Shown one piece after another: positions 29,894 to 38,274 of a DNA stretch of 64,000 nt. Every line of letters starts with the position of its first letter. Position 1 is the stretch's first letter. Below the pieces are notes generated by a model, which did no database searches, was not told where the DNA came from, and saw only the letters and a list, made by a program, of their open reading frames with translations. This DNA comes from Mesorhizobium loti (GTDB taxonomy: Bacteria; Pseudomonadota; Alphaproteobacteria; Rhizobiales; Rhizobiaceae). The translations under genes were made by a program, and so were the position numbers. The DNA lies in NCBI GenBank assembly GCA_014189435.1, contig CP050293.1, positions 7,073,001-7,137,000 of the forward strand, read 5' to 3'.

Positions 29894-30918
29894 TCTTCTC
29901 GCGCGGCGGCTTTCAGCGCACGCTTTTCGCCGCCATCGCCCTGCTTTCCGGCGTCGTTTCGGCGGCAGCCGGCTCGGCCGGCTCAAGCGCGGTCGAACCG
30001 GTCGAGGTGTCAGCTCGCCCGATCACCGAATTCCACATCGGCCATGCCGACAAGCAGTTCGGCCCGCTCGAATTCGTCGGCGGGCTGGAGATGACCTCGC
30101 CGATTCGCGATTTCGGTGCGCTGTCGGCCTTCCGTTTCCTGAAAGCTGGCGGTGACTTCATCGGCGTTGCCGACACCGGCTTCTGGTTCTTCGGTACGGT
30201 GGTTCGCGACGCCGACAAGCGGCCGTCCGGCATCCAGAATTTCCGCATGCAGCAGATGGTCGACGAGACCGGCCGGCCGATCGACAAGAAATGGGAGGTC
30301 GATGCCGAAGGCCTCGCGGTCAAGGACGGCATAGCCACCGTCGGCTTCGAGCGTACCCACCGCGTCGCTCAGTTCAAGATCGACCCGGCCGACATGAAGG
30401 CGCCGTTCAAGCAGCTGGATTTCGTGGTTCCGGCCCGGGAGTTGCGGCAGAATCGCGGCTTCGAGACCATCACCCATGCCAATGCCAACGGCCAGCACGA
30501 GGGCGGTCTGGTCGTGGTCTCCGAGAAGAGCCTCGACAAGGCCGGCAACATCTACGCCGCCATCATCGAAGGGCCGCACAAGGGTGTCTTCACCGTCAAG
30601 CGCAACGGCGATTTCGACATCACCGACGGCGCCTTCCTGCCGGATGGCGATCTGCTGCTTCTGGAGCGCAGCTTCTCGATGGCCCGCGGCGTCAAGATGC
30701 GGCTGCGGCGCATCTATGGCGAAAGCGTCGAGAAAGGCGCTGTCGCCGACGGACCGGTGCTGCTGGAGGCCGACATGGGCTACCAGATCGACAATATGGA
30801 AGGGCTCGACGTCTGGACCCGCGACGACGGCGCGCAGATGGTGTCGCTGATCTCCGACGACAACCACTCGATCCTGCAGCGCAACCTCTATCTGGAATTC
30901 ATCCTGCATCAGGATTGA
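29890..30918 (+). CDS. Exported esterase-like phytase-family protein
   Basis: The 342-residue protein has an N-terminal signal peptide (about residues 1-28) and matches the 'esterase-like activity of phytase' family, a beta-propeller-like fold, with the core phrases [21 protein letters not shown] and NMEGLDVW. It is probably periplasmic. It overlaps cobT by 4 bases (ATGA) and so is translated from the same message, although a link to B12 synthesis is not known. Confidence 0.8.
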   Translation: MIFSRGGFQRTLFAAIALLSGVVSAAAGSAGSSAVEPVEVSARPITEFHIGHADKQFGPLEFVGGLEMTSPIRDFGALSAFRFLKAGGDFIGVADTGFWFFGTVVRDADKRPSGIQNFRMQQMVDETGRPIDKKWEVDAEGLAVKDGIATVGFERTHRVAQFKIDPADMKAPFKQLDFVVPARELRQNRGFETITHANANGQHEGGLVVVSEKSLDKAGNIYAAIIEGPHKGVFTVKRNGDFDITDGAFLPDGDLLLLERSFSMARGVKMRLRRIYGESVEKGAVADGPVLLEADMGYQIDNMEGLDVWTRDDGAQMVSLISDDNHSILQRNLYLEFILHQD

Positions 30919-31021
30919 GCGTCGCTCCAACTGCGAAGCTGACGTTGAGGGTTTTCAACGGCGGCTGAGCGTTTTCGCCAACGCCTTCCCCCACCCCGTC
31001 GCCGCTACGCGGTGTCCAGCC

Positions 31022-31064
31022 GATAGATGGGTAACAGTTTGAACCGGATACATGGGTAACAGTT
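31022..31064. repeat. Short direct repeats at the end of the IS fragment
   Basis: GATASATGGGTAACAGTT occurs at 31022-31039 and 31047-31064, 25 bases apart with one mismatch. Such repeated GGTAACAGTT motifs sit at the ends of some rhizobial IS elements and probably mark the intact right-hand terminus of the element. Confidence 0.5.
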
Positions 31065-31070
31065 CTCCCC

Positions 31071-31646
31071 CTATGTGTCCGGCGCAGCGCCAAGCGGTTT
31101 GGTTGGCGCGGCGCTGCGACGGACAAGCTTCATACGCTTGGTGTCGATGATGCCGAGCGGATGAGCATGGAAGCTGAGCGCCCATTGGCCATCCTCGGTC
31201 TGTGCGGCGGCGACAGCTTCGCCGGCCAGCGTTTGCGAGACATAGACGAAGCCGCCATTCCACTTGATCTCACCATTGTGGCGCACACGGCGCACCGCCG
31301 CCTCGTCCGGGTACTCGGGCTCGGGCGGCGTTCCTGGCATGGCGCGCAGTGAGGGGCGGTAATGCTGGGCCGGCGTGTCCATGGCCAGTGCCTCATGCGG
31401 GCGTTCCTCATTGTAGCTGCGCCGGAAGGCCTCGAAGGCTTGGCCCTGGGCCATTCTGTCGGCCGCAGGGTCCTTGGCCAGTGGCAGCATGGTCAGATGA
31501 AAGCGCTCATGGCGTCCGTTCTGCTGCGGCTTGCCGGGCGCAATCCGCTCCAGCGTGATGCCGAGCTTGATGAAGCGCGTCGCAAGTGGCGTCAGCCCGG
31601 TGACGCCGGGCGACGCGAAGGGTGGGCCATTGTCGCTTCTGAACCG
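31071..31646 (-). pseudogene. IS transposase, C-terminal half (DDE integrase core type)
   Basis: The reading frame ends at 31071. From about 31643 it encodes FRSDNGPPFAS, with the second catalytic Asp, and NGRHERFHLTML, with the catalytic Glu, followed by the C-terminal region. The N-terminal helix-turn-helix and first Asp are missing. The open frame continues further upstream only by reading antisense through an ArsR remnant. It resembles IS481/IS3-related integrases. The fragment cannot be active. Confidence 0.8.
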
Positions 31647-31823
31647 ATCGGGCGGGTGCGCACCTGCCGGATCGAGCCGGGCGGGCTTGCTCCGCTCGCC
31701 GACTGGATTACCGAACGCCGCATACCGGCGGAACGCTACCTCGACCGGCTCGGCCAGATCCTGGCCGAGACAGACCAATCCCCCAAGAAAAATCAGGACC
31801 AGGAAAAGGACGAGCAGCAATGA
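31647..31823 (+). pseudogene. ArsR-family regulator, C-terminal remnant
   Basis: From about 31647 the frame reads GRVRTCRIEPGGLAPLADWI and ERYLDRLGQILAE, the C-terminal dimerisation helix of ArsR regulators of the kind paired with SRPBCC/AHSA1 proteins. The DNA-binding winged helix is missing because the IS fragment replaces it. The stop overlaps the start of the SRPBCC gene by 4 bases, the usual coupling of this two-gene module. Confidence 0.75.
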
Positions 31824-32305
31824 ACCAGATCGCCCCCGTCAAAGACGAGCATTCCGTCATCCACTCCACCTTCACCATCGAGCGGACCTATCCACAATCG
31901 CCGGCCCAAGTCTTCCATGCCTTCGCCGACAAGGCGACCGTGCGGCGCTGGCGGGTCGAAGGCGATGGTTTTGCCATCGCTGAATTCAGCTTCGACTTCC
32001 GCATCGGAGGTGGCGAGGTGTCGCGATTCAGCTATGCCGGCGGTCCGGAGGTCAGGCTCGACGCGCAGTTTCAGGACATCGTTCCCGACCAGCGCATCGT
32101 GTTTTCCTACCGGATGGCGATCGGGCCGCAGCCGATGTCGGCATCCCTTACCACTGTCGAGCTGACGCCCTCAGGCAATGGCGCGCGGCTGACCTATACC
32201 GAGCAGGGCGCTTTTTTCGACGGTGTCGATTCCGCCAAGGGGCGAGAAGAGGGAACCCGTGGGCTGCTGGAAGCCCTTGCTGCGGAACTTCAGAAGTCGA
32301 AGTAA
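31820..32305 (+). CDS. SRPBCC (AHSA1-like) domain protein
   Basis: The 161-residue protein has an AHSA1/START-like ligand-binding fold with the opening motif FTIERTYPQSPAQVFHAFADK and a C-terminal amphipathic helix (GLLEALAAELQ). Members of this group are usually translated with an ArsR repressor. Here the repressor is truncated, so the gene may be unregulated or unexpressed. Ligand unknown. Confidence 0.85.
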   Translation: MNQIAPVKDEHSVIHSTFTIERTYPQSPAQVFHAFADKATVRRWRVEGDGFAIAEFSFDFRIGGGEVSRFSYAGGPEVRLDAQFQDIVPDQRIVFSYRMAIGPQPMSASLTTVELTPSGNGARLTYTEQGAFFDGVDSAKGREEGTRGLLEALAAELQKSK

Positions 32306-32347
32306 ACGTGGCTGAGCACTTCTGCGGTCGACCCGCCCAGCCTCAGG

Positions 32348-33025
32348 TCAGGATCGTGAGCCGCTGGCGGCGATCCAGATGACATGGCGCGCGCCGCGCT
32401 TGCCGTTGGCGCGCGTACTGACCTCCTCGACCGTGAAGCCTGCCTGCTTCAGCCGCCGCGTGAAGCCGCTGTCGGGGCCTTGCGACCACACCGCCAGCAC
32501 ACCACCCGGCTTCAGCGCGGCGCGTGCGGCACTGAGGCCCTGCAGGCTGTAAAGCGCATCGTTGGATTTGTGGACGATGCCTTCCGGGCCGTTGTCGACA
32601 TCGAGCAGGATGGCGTCCCAGGCCGCGGGCCCAGACCGTATCAACTGCCCGACATCGGTCTCCCGGATGGTGACGCGCGGATCGTCGAGACAGCTGCCAA
32701 AGATTTCGGCCATTGGGCCACGTGCCCAGGCAACGACCGCCGGCACCAGTTCGGCGACGACGATGCCTGCGTCACTGCGTTCAGCGAGTGCGGCGCGCAG
32801 CGTAAAACCCATGCCAAGCCCACCGATCAGGATTCTTGGCTGCCGGTGGCCGGCAATCCGCTCGCATGACAGTTTTGCCAGCGCTTCCTCGGAGCCGCTG
32901 AGGCGGCTGTTCATCAGCTCGTTGCCGCCGAGCATGATCGAGAATTCGGAACCGCGCCGCTTGAGGCGAAGTTCTTGTGCGCCGTCAGGAGTCTTCGCCG
33001 TATCGAGCTGGACCCAGGGGATCAT
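32348..33025 (-). CDS. Spermidine synthase-like class I methyltransferase-fold protein
   Basis: The 225-residue protein has a Rossmann core with a cofactor-site motif (ILIGGLGMGFTLRAAL), an acidic residue after strand 2 (VVAELVPAVV) and WDAILLDVDNGPEG. It resembles spermidine-synthase-like proteins that lack the N-terminal beta domain. Catalytic activity is uncertain. It is in the same direction as the transporter gene but separated from it by 80 bases. Confidence 0.75.
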   Translation of the reverse strand: MIPWVQLDTAKTPDGAQELRLKRRGSEFSIMLGGNELMNSRLSGSEEALAKLSCERIAGHRQPRILIGGLGMGFTLRAALAERSDAGIVVAELVPAVVAWARGPMAEIFGSCLDDPRVTIRETDVGQLIRSGPAAWDAILLDVDNGPEGIVHKSNDALYSLQGLSAARAALKPGGVLAVWSQGPDSGFTRRLKQAGFTVEEVSTRANGKRGARHVIWIAASGSRS

Positions 33026-33105
33026 GGTCTTTGTCCGACCATGATCTTTTCCGAAAACCGGGTCTCAAGTTTCGCTGACGCGGACCTTCGGTTCGGGATC
33101 ATGGC

Positions 33106-33786
33106 TTAAGCCGCTATCGCCGGCTGGCTCCAGCGGGCGGCGAGCAGCCGGTAGGGGATCAATGCCACCACGGCGATGATCAGCTTCACCGAGAGATCGC
33201 CAAGCGCCCACGAAACCCAGCGCATCGCATCGACATGGAAGACGCCCATCAAAGGCGCAGTTTCCAGCGCAAAGCTGTCGTTGGGGCCAGCGAAGGCAAA
33301 GGCGGCCGAGAAGGCGACGGTGAAGAACACGGCGGTGTCGAACACCGACCCGGCCAGTGTGCCGACGATCGGCGCGCGCCACCAGCTCTGCCGGCGCAGC
33401 CGGTTGAACACGGTCACATCGAGCAATTGCGCGGAAAGGAACGCGGCGCCGGACGCTGCAGCGATGCGCACCAGCCGGTCGGCGGCGGTCTCGAATTCGA
33501 TCAGGCCGTGGCGAAACAGGAAGGGCGGGACAAGGATCGAGCAGACCACCGCTGTCATGAAGCCGACAAGGACGATCCTGCGCGCCACGGTAGGCCCGTA
33601 GCGGCGGTTGGCGAGGTCGGTGACCAGGAAGGAGAAGGGATAGGTGAAGGCGCCCCAGGTCAAAAGGTCGGCCAGCGACAGGCCGCCGATCTGACCCTGC
33701 ATCGGGAACTGCACGAGAATGTTCGATGCCACGACGACAAGCGCCATGGCGGCCACGAATGGCAGATATCGCGAGAAGAAAGTCAT
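33106..33786 (-). CDS. VUT/YhhQ-family queuosine precursor transporter
   Basis: The 226-residue membrane protein has about six hydrophobic spans and matches the COG1738 YhhQ/VUT family, which imports the queuosine precursors preQ0 or preQ1. Typical motifs are LADLLTWGAFTYPFSFLVTDLANRRYG and the late segment around 33,200-33,260. The start at 33786 is fixed by AGGA 7 bases upstream. Directly ahead is a probable preQ1-I riboswitch, which fits the proposed cargo and implies feedback control by preQ1. Confidence 0.85.
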   Translation of the reverse strand: MTFFSRYLPFVAAMALVVVASNILVQFPMQGQIGGLSLADLLTWGAFTYPFSFLVTDLANRRYGPTVARRIVLVGFMTAVVCSILVPPFLFRHGLIEFETAADRLVRIAAASGAAFLSAQLLDVTVFNRLRRQSWWRAPIVGTLAGSVFDTAVFFTVAFSAAFAFAGPNDSFALETAPLMGVFHVDAMRWVSWALGDLSVKLIIAVVALIPYRLLAARWSQPAIAA

Positions 33787-33812
33787 TTTTTTATCCTGGG
33801 TAATGGAACCAG
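33782..33812 (-). promoter_or_regulatory. Probable preQ1-I riboswitch overlapping the yhhQ-type start codon
   Basis: The minus strand reads CTGG (33812-33809), then TTCCATTAC, then CCAG (33799-33796), then GATAAAAAA and the ATG. This matches the preQ1-I plan: a short P1 stem, a loop starting UUC and ending with C ahead of the 3' strand, and an A-rich tail. Loop bases CATT (33805-33802) can pair with AATG (33787-33784) to form the P2 pseudoknot. P2 would include the start codon, and the ribosome binding site AGGA is part of P1 or the tail. Confidence 0.6.
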
Positions 33813-33890
33813 CGGAGCACCTTTTAGGCGATGCTCGCTCGTATTTGAGCACCGGATTGCCGAAACCTTGCGGATTCGATCCGATGCCAA

Positions 33891-33934
33891 GGCCAACAAG
33901 AGGTTGGCCAGAGGCCAACAAGAGGTTGGCCAGG
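33891..33934. repeat. Two tandem 22-base hairpin units
   Basis: GGCCAACAAGAGGTTGGCC plus three bases is repeated at 33891-33912 and 33913-33934, with one difference in 22. Each unit is itself a 7-bp hairpin (GGCCAAC/GTTGGCC). They lie between rpmB and the YhhQ-type gene, both on the minus strand, and could end or attenuate rpmB transcription. There is no T run. Confidence 0.65.
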
Positions 33935-33961
33935 GCGGTCGTCCCCCGCCTTTGAACTGTT

Positions 33962-34258
33962 TTAAGCGGCAGCCTGCTCGGCGGTCTTCTTGGCGATCTG
34001 CTTCTTCAAGAGACGCGCGCGCTGCGACAATTCCTTGACGTCGGCCTTGGCCAGGAAGGCGTCGAGACCGCCGCGATGTTCGACCGAACGCAGCGCGTTG
34101 GCCGAGATGCGCAGGCGCACATTCTGGTTCAGCGCTTCCGAAATCAGCGTCACATTGACGAGGTTCGGCAGGAAGCGACGCTTGGTCTTGTTGTTGGCGT
34201 GGCTCACATTGTTGCCGGACATGACTGCCTTGGCAGTGAGTTCGCAGGTGCGGGACAT
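33962..34258 (-). CDS. rpmB: 50S ribosomal protein L28
   Basis: The 98-residue basic protein is a full-length bacterial L28, starting [26 protein letters not shown] shortened here as the usual CELTGK-like and [11 protein letters not shown] motifs, and carrying RRFLPNLV and [11 protein letters not shown]. It belongs to the large ribosomal subunit. The alphaproteobacterial form has the extended C-terminus seen here. Hairpin repeats follow the stop codon. Confidence 0.95.
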   Translation of the reverse strand: MSRTCELTAKAVMSGNNVSHANNKTKRRFLPNLVNVTLISEALNQNVRLRISANALRSVEHRGGLDAFLAKADVKELSQRARLLKKQIAKKTAEQAAA

Positions 34259-34515
34259 GGTTCTAACCTTCAGTTCTCGGGGTCTGCCAAACCTTTGTGC
34301 CCACGCCGGGTGGCGCGCGGTTCTGGTCAGGCGGCCTTATGGAAAAAGTTGGCGTTCCATAGTTGCATTTCGCCGAGGCGTCAAGCTCCGGCTTCCCCAC
34401 GGAAGCGCCCGGCATTTCATATTAAGGCCGGAATTCATCCTATAAGCGGTCTGATAGGGACATGCCAGACCGGAGTTGCCCGCCTCCGGCCGAAAATCAA
34501 GGACCCGATCCCGCC

Positions 34516-35304
34516 ATGCTTCGTTCGTCATATGCCCTTGTCGCCATGCTTGCCATTGCCTTGCCGTCCGCCGCGTCTGCTGCCTCGCCGCAGTCGTTCA
34601 AGGGCGAGTACACGGTGTCGTTCCTTGGTCTTTCGATAGCGAGATCAACGTTTTCAAGCCGCTATGAGAACGGCGCCTACGCCATCGAAGGCAGCGTCAC
34701 CGCGGCCGGGCTGGCCAAGCTGTTCGACGACACGCGTGGCACGATCTCGTCCAAAGGCACGATTGCGGGCAAGAAGATGGTGCCGCAGGCGTTCCGTGCC
34801 GATTACACCTCCGGCAAGAAAGCGTCGGTGGTCGATATCCGCTTTGCCAATGGCGCGGTCACCTCGACGCAGGTCGTCCCGGCGCCGGGCAAGCGCGATC
34901 CCAACAGTTGGGTGCCGATCAGTGCCGGCGACCTGGCATCGGTGCTCGATCCGATGGCCGCCACCGTCATCCATGCCGACAGCCTCGACCAGGTCTGTGG
35001 CCGCACGGTGAAGTTCTATGACGGCGAGATGCGCGCCAACCTGGCGCTGACCTATGCTTCGAAAGGCACGATCTCGGTGCCGGGCTACAAGGGCGACACG
35101 GTCACTTGCCGGATGGGTTTCGAGCCGGTGGCGGGCTACCGCAAGGGTCGCAAGGCGCTCAACTATCTCAAGAACAAAAGCCGCATGATGGTGACGTTTG
35201 CACCGCTCGGCCAAACCGGCGTATATGCGCCGATCCATGCCACGGTGGGCACGCAGATCGGCACTTTGACCATCAGCGCCGGGCGTTTCGAAGCGGTACA
35301 ATAG
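34516..35304 (+). CDS. Exported DUF3108 protein
   Basis: The 262-residue protein has a signal peptide (MLRSSYALVAMLAIALPSAASA) and matches the DUF3108 family, which adopts a beta-rich fold in the periplasm. Function is unknown. An upstream in-frame ATG at 34462 would disrupt the signal, so 34516 is preferred. It is divergent from rpmB. Confidence 0.8.
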   Translation: MLRSSYALVAMLAIALPSAASAASPQSFKGEYTVSFLGLSIARSTFSSRYENGAYAIEGSVTAAGLAKLFDDTRGTISSKGTIAGKKMVPQAFRADYTSGKKASVVDIRFANGAVTSTQVVPAPGKRDPNSWVPISAGDLASVLDPMAATVIHADSLDQVCGRTVKFYDGEMRANLALTYASKGTISVPGYKGDTVTCRMGFEPVAGYRKGRKALNYLKNKSRMMVTFAPLGQTGVYAPIHATVGTQIGTLTISAGRFEAVQ

Positions 35305-35338
35305 CCAGGCGCGGAATTGGCGCGCCACTGGAGACAGA

Positions 35339-36253
35339 ATGGGGCGCGCTACACTGATCGGCTTTTCGGCGGTCGCCATGTGGGCGCTGCTGGCGTTGCT
35401 CACGGATGCGTCGGGCCAAGTGCCGCCGTTCCTTTTGTCGGCAATCACCTTCTCGATCGGCACCGGCGTCGGGCTCGTCGCACGGCTGTTCATGCCGGCG
35501 CCCGACAAGAGCCAGAGGATACCGCCGCAGGTGTGGCTGATCGGCATTGCCGGCCTGTTCGGTTACCACTTCTTCTACTTCACCGCGCTGCGCAATGCGC
35601 CGGCGGTGGAGGCGAGCCTGATCGCCTATCTGTGGCCGCTGCTGATCGTGCTCGGCTCGGCGCTGATGCCGGGCGAACGGCTGGCCTGGAACCATGTCGT
35701 CGGCGCGCTGCTCGGCCTTGCCGGCACGGTGCTGATCGTCACCAAGGGCGGTGGGCTGGCCTTCGACGCCCGCTATGCCTTCGGCTATGCCATGGCCGCC
35801 GTCTGTGCGGTCCTGTGGTCGTCCTATTCGCTTTTGTCGCGGCGCTTCCCGTCGGTGCCGACCAGCATCGTCACCTGGTTCTGCGCGGCGACCGCGGTGC
35901 TGTCGCTCGCCTGCCATTTGGCGCTGGAACAAACGGTTCTGCCTGACGGCGCCGGCCAGTGGTTGGCCGTGCTTGGGCTTGGCCTGATGCCGGTGGGTGC
36001 TGCCTTCTATGCCTGGGACATCGGCGTCAAGCGTGGGAACATCCAGGTGCTGGGTGCCGCAAGCTACGCCGCACCGCTGTTGTCGACGCTGGTGCTGATC
36101 GCGGCCGGCGTCGCCGAGCCGTCGCTGCGCATCCTCGCTGCCTGCGTGCTGATCACCGGCGGTGCGGCGCTGGCGGCAAAGTCGCTGTTCCTGCGCAAGC
36201 CAGCCGCGAGCGAAAGCGGAGCCCGGGCATCCGAAGGCGGAGCCGGGGCATGA
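35339..36253 (+). CDS. EamA-family transporter (YddG-like DMT exporter)
   Basis: The 304-residue integral membrane protein has about ten spans in two EamA repeats. GYHFFYFTALRNAPAVEASLI in shortened form (FYFTALRNAPAVEA) and YLWPLLIVL resemble the aromatic amino acid exporter YddG subgroup. Cargo is not provable from sequence. Its stop overlaps the next gene by 4 bases (ATGA), so the two are coupled. Confidence 0.8.
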   Translation: MGRATLIGFSAVAMWALLALLTDASGQVPPFLLSAITFSIGTGVGLVARLFMPAPDKSQRIPPQVWLIGIAGLFGYHFFYFTALRNAPAVEASLIAYLWPLLIVLGSALMPGERLAWNHVVGALLGLAGTVLIVTKGGGLAFDARYAFGYAMAAVCAVLWSSYSLLSRRFPSVPTSIVTWFCAATAVLSLACHLALEQTVLPDGAGQWLAVLGLGLMPVGAAFYAWDIGVKRGNIQVLGAASYAAPLLSTLVLIAAGVAEPSLRILAACVLITGGAALAAKSLFLRKPAASESGARASEGGAGA

Positions 36254-36924
36254 CGATGCCGTTTGCGGGCGGCATCGACGCCAACGCCAATGCGACACTG
36301 ATCTTTTCGCTGGCGGCGGCGGTCATCTATGCCTTCACGCTTGGCATGCCGCCGACGCTGGCCCGCTCGGCCGCCAAGACGCTCGCCGTGGCAATGCTTG
36401 CCGTGCTGGCGGCGCTGCAGGGCGGCCCGTTGCTGCTGGTTGCTGCGCTCGCGCTCAGCGCCGTTGGCGACGCCTTCCTGTCGCGCGACGGCGAAAAGGC
36501 CTTTCTTGGCGGGCTGGCCAGCTTTCTTGTCGCCCACATCGTCTATGTCGCGCTGTTCCTGCGCAGCGGCGGCGGCTTGGAGTTGCTTGGCGCCGAATCG
36601 TGGCGCGGGGCGATTGCGCTCGCCATGGCGGTGTTCGCGATCGGCATGCTGGCGGCGCTTTGGCGCCGCGTCGGCCCCGGCCTGCGTGTCCCGATTACCG
36701 TCTATGTCGCTGCGATCCTGGCAATGGGCGTCTCGGCGCTGACGACAAGCAACCTCTGGGTGATCGGTGGTGCGCTGCTGTTCATGGCATCAGACGGGTT
36801 GCTCGCCACGGAGAAATTCCTGGTCGCCGCCATCTCGCCGCACCGCGCCTGGATGCGTTTTGCGGTCTGGGCGCTCTACTACGCCGCCCAACTCGCGATC
36901 ACCTTGGGTTTTCTGCTGAATTAG
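36250..36924 (+). CDS. Lysoplasmalogenase (YhhN family)
   Basis: The 224-residue membrane protein has about eight spans and the YhhN/TMEM86 motifs ALSAVGDAFLSRDGEKAF and FMASDGLLATEKF, whose Asp residues are thought to be catalytic. Family members hydrolyse lysoplasmalogen vinyl ethers. It is coupled to the EamA gene and convergent with the cupin gene, overlapping it by 4 bases. Confidence 0.85.
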   Translation: MTMPFAGGIDANANATLIFSLAAAVIYAFTLGMPPTLARSAAKTLAVAMLAVLAALQGGPLLLVAALALSAVGDAFLSRDGEKAFLGGLASFLVAHIVYVALFLRSGGGLELLGAESWRGAIALAMAVFAIGMLAALWRRVGPGLRVPITVYVAAILAMGVSALTTSNLWVIGGALLFMASDGLLATEKFLVAAISPHRAWMRFAVWALYYAAQLAITLGFLLN

Positions 36925-37349
36925 GGTTGTTTCGGCTGCCAGCCGGGTGCTGCCAGTTCGAAGGCGGCAAACTCGAAGCCCGGTGCGACGGTGCAACCGA
37001 CCAACGTCCACTCTCCCAGGCTGCGCGCCGATTGCCACCAGCCCGCCGGCACGACGATCTGCGGCCGCTCACCGGCTGCAAGATCGATGCCGAGCACCTG
37101 CTCCACAACGGCGCTGCCTTCCTCCCACATTGCCAGCGCCAGCGGGGCGCCGGCATGGAAGTGCCAGACCTCGGCGGCGTCCTTGACCCGGTGCCAGGCC
37201 GAAAGCTGATGCTGTTCCAGCAGGAAGTAGATCGCGGTCGAATGGCCGCGCGCACCGCCGGCGCCATCGCGAAAGGTCTCGGCGTACCAGCCGCCTTCCG
37301 GATGCGGCTTCAGGCCGAGCGTCGCGATGATTTCGGCAGAACTGGTCAT
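36921..37349 (-). CDS. DUF985 cupin protein
   Basis: The 142-residue protein has the DUF985 cupin signature: LKPHPEGGWYAETFRD, STAIYFLLEQHQLSAWHRV and WHFHAGAPLAL, with His/Glu residues that could bind a metal. Function is unknown. The start at 37349 (MTSSAEI) gives the family length. It lies just downstream of gloB on the same strand. Confidence 0.85.
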   Translation of the reverse strand: MTSSAEIIATLGLKPHPEGGWYAETFRDGAGGARGHSTAIYFLLEQHQLSAWHRVKDAAEVWHFHAGAPLALAMWEEGSAVVEQVLGIDLAAGERPQIVVPAGWWQSARSLGEWTLVGCTVAPGFEFAAFELAAPGWQPKQP

Positions 37350-37368
37350 TCGTTCCACGCAGTCCCGT

Positions 37369-38136
37369 TCAGAAATTGTCCTTGCGCTTGCGGATCTCGG
37401 CAAAAACCTCGGCGTCCGAAGCTTTCTCGAGCCCAAGATGCTTGCGGATCGCCGGATCGTGCCAGCGCAGGAAGGGATTGGTCGACAGTTCCTCGCCGAT
37501 CGTCGTCGGCAGCGTCGGCTTGTCGGCGGTGCGCAGCGCCTCGATCTTGGCGGCGCGTTCCTTCAGCGCTGAATTGGTCGGGTCGATGGTCAGCGCGAAA
37601 CGGGCGTTGGCGAGCGTGTATTCGTGGCCGCAATAGATGACCGTTTCAGCCGGAAGTGCAGCCAGCTTCTTCAGCGAATCATACATCACCGGCGGCTTGC
37701 ATTCGAACAGCCGCCCGCAGCCCAGCGCAAACAGCGTGTCGGCGGTGAACGCCACACTCGAAGCCGGCAAATAGTATGAAACGTGGCCCGCGGTGTGGCC
37801 GGGCGTGGCGATCACTTCGATCTTTTCATCGCCAAGATGGAGAACCGAGCCGTCTTCGACGGTTTCGTCGATGCCGGGAATCTTGGCCTTCTCCGCTTCC
37901 GGGCCGACGATGCGTAATTTGAAGCGCTCCTTCAGCGCCAGATTGGCCTGGACGTGATCGACATGGTGATGCGTGGTCAGGATCATCGTCGGCGTCCAGC
38001 CGGTGCGCTCGAGCGCGGCCAGGATCGGTGCCTCCTCGGGCGCGTCGATGATCGCGGTCTGGCCGCTTTTGGGATCATGCACCAGCACGCCGAAATTGTC
38101 GCTGCGGCACATGAACTGTTCGATTTCGACCGGCAT
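37369..38136 (-). CDS. gloB: Hydroxyacylglutathione hydrolase (glyoxalase II)
   Basis: The 255-residue enzyme hydrolyses S-lactoylglutathione in methylglyoxal detoxification. It has the metallo-beta-lactamase zinc motif [33 protein letters not shown] and [14 protein letters not shown], plus the C-terminal HAGH domain ending in NPFLRW. The start at 38136 is preferred over 38160. It is divergent from the methyltransferase-like gene. Confidence 0.95.
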   Translation of the reverse strand: MPVEIEQFMCRSDNFGVLVHDPKSGQTAIIDAPEEAPILAALERTGWTPTMILTTHHHVDHVQANLALKERFKLRIVGPEAEKAKIPGIDETVEDGSVLHLGDEKIEVIATPGHTAGHVSYYLPASSVAFTADTLFALGCGRLFECKPPVMYDSLKKLAALPAETVIYCGHEYTLANARFALTIDPTNSALKERAAKIEALRTADKPTLPTTIGEELSTNPFLRWHDPAIRKHLGLEKASDAEVFAEIRKRKDNF

Positions 38137-38274
38137 CGCATCTCTCCATTGTCGCGGCACACATAGGGCGCTGGCGCGCGGATGTCATCCCGGGATGTCG
38201 ATGTCATTCCCGGAATGTCGGGCTCATCGAGGCCTTTTGTTGAAACCAGCCGATATCGCGGCTACATCCCTGCC

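Noticed and set aside
31647..31820. N-terminal extension of the transposase frame with a hydrophobic start
   Set aside because: It is an antisense reading of the ArsR remnant, so it is not part of the transposase.
31362..31823. 153-codon plus-strand open frame read as a gene
   Set aside because: The first part is antisense to the transposase; only the last 59 codons match an ArsR regulator.
33891..33934. Possible CRISPR array
   Set aside because: Two tandem 22-base units without spacers do not form an array.
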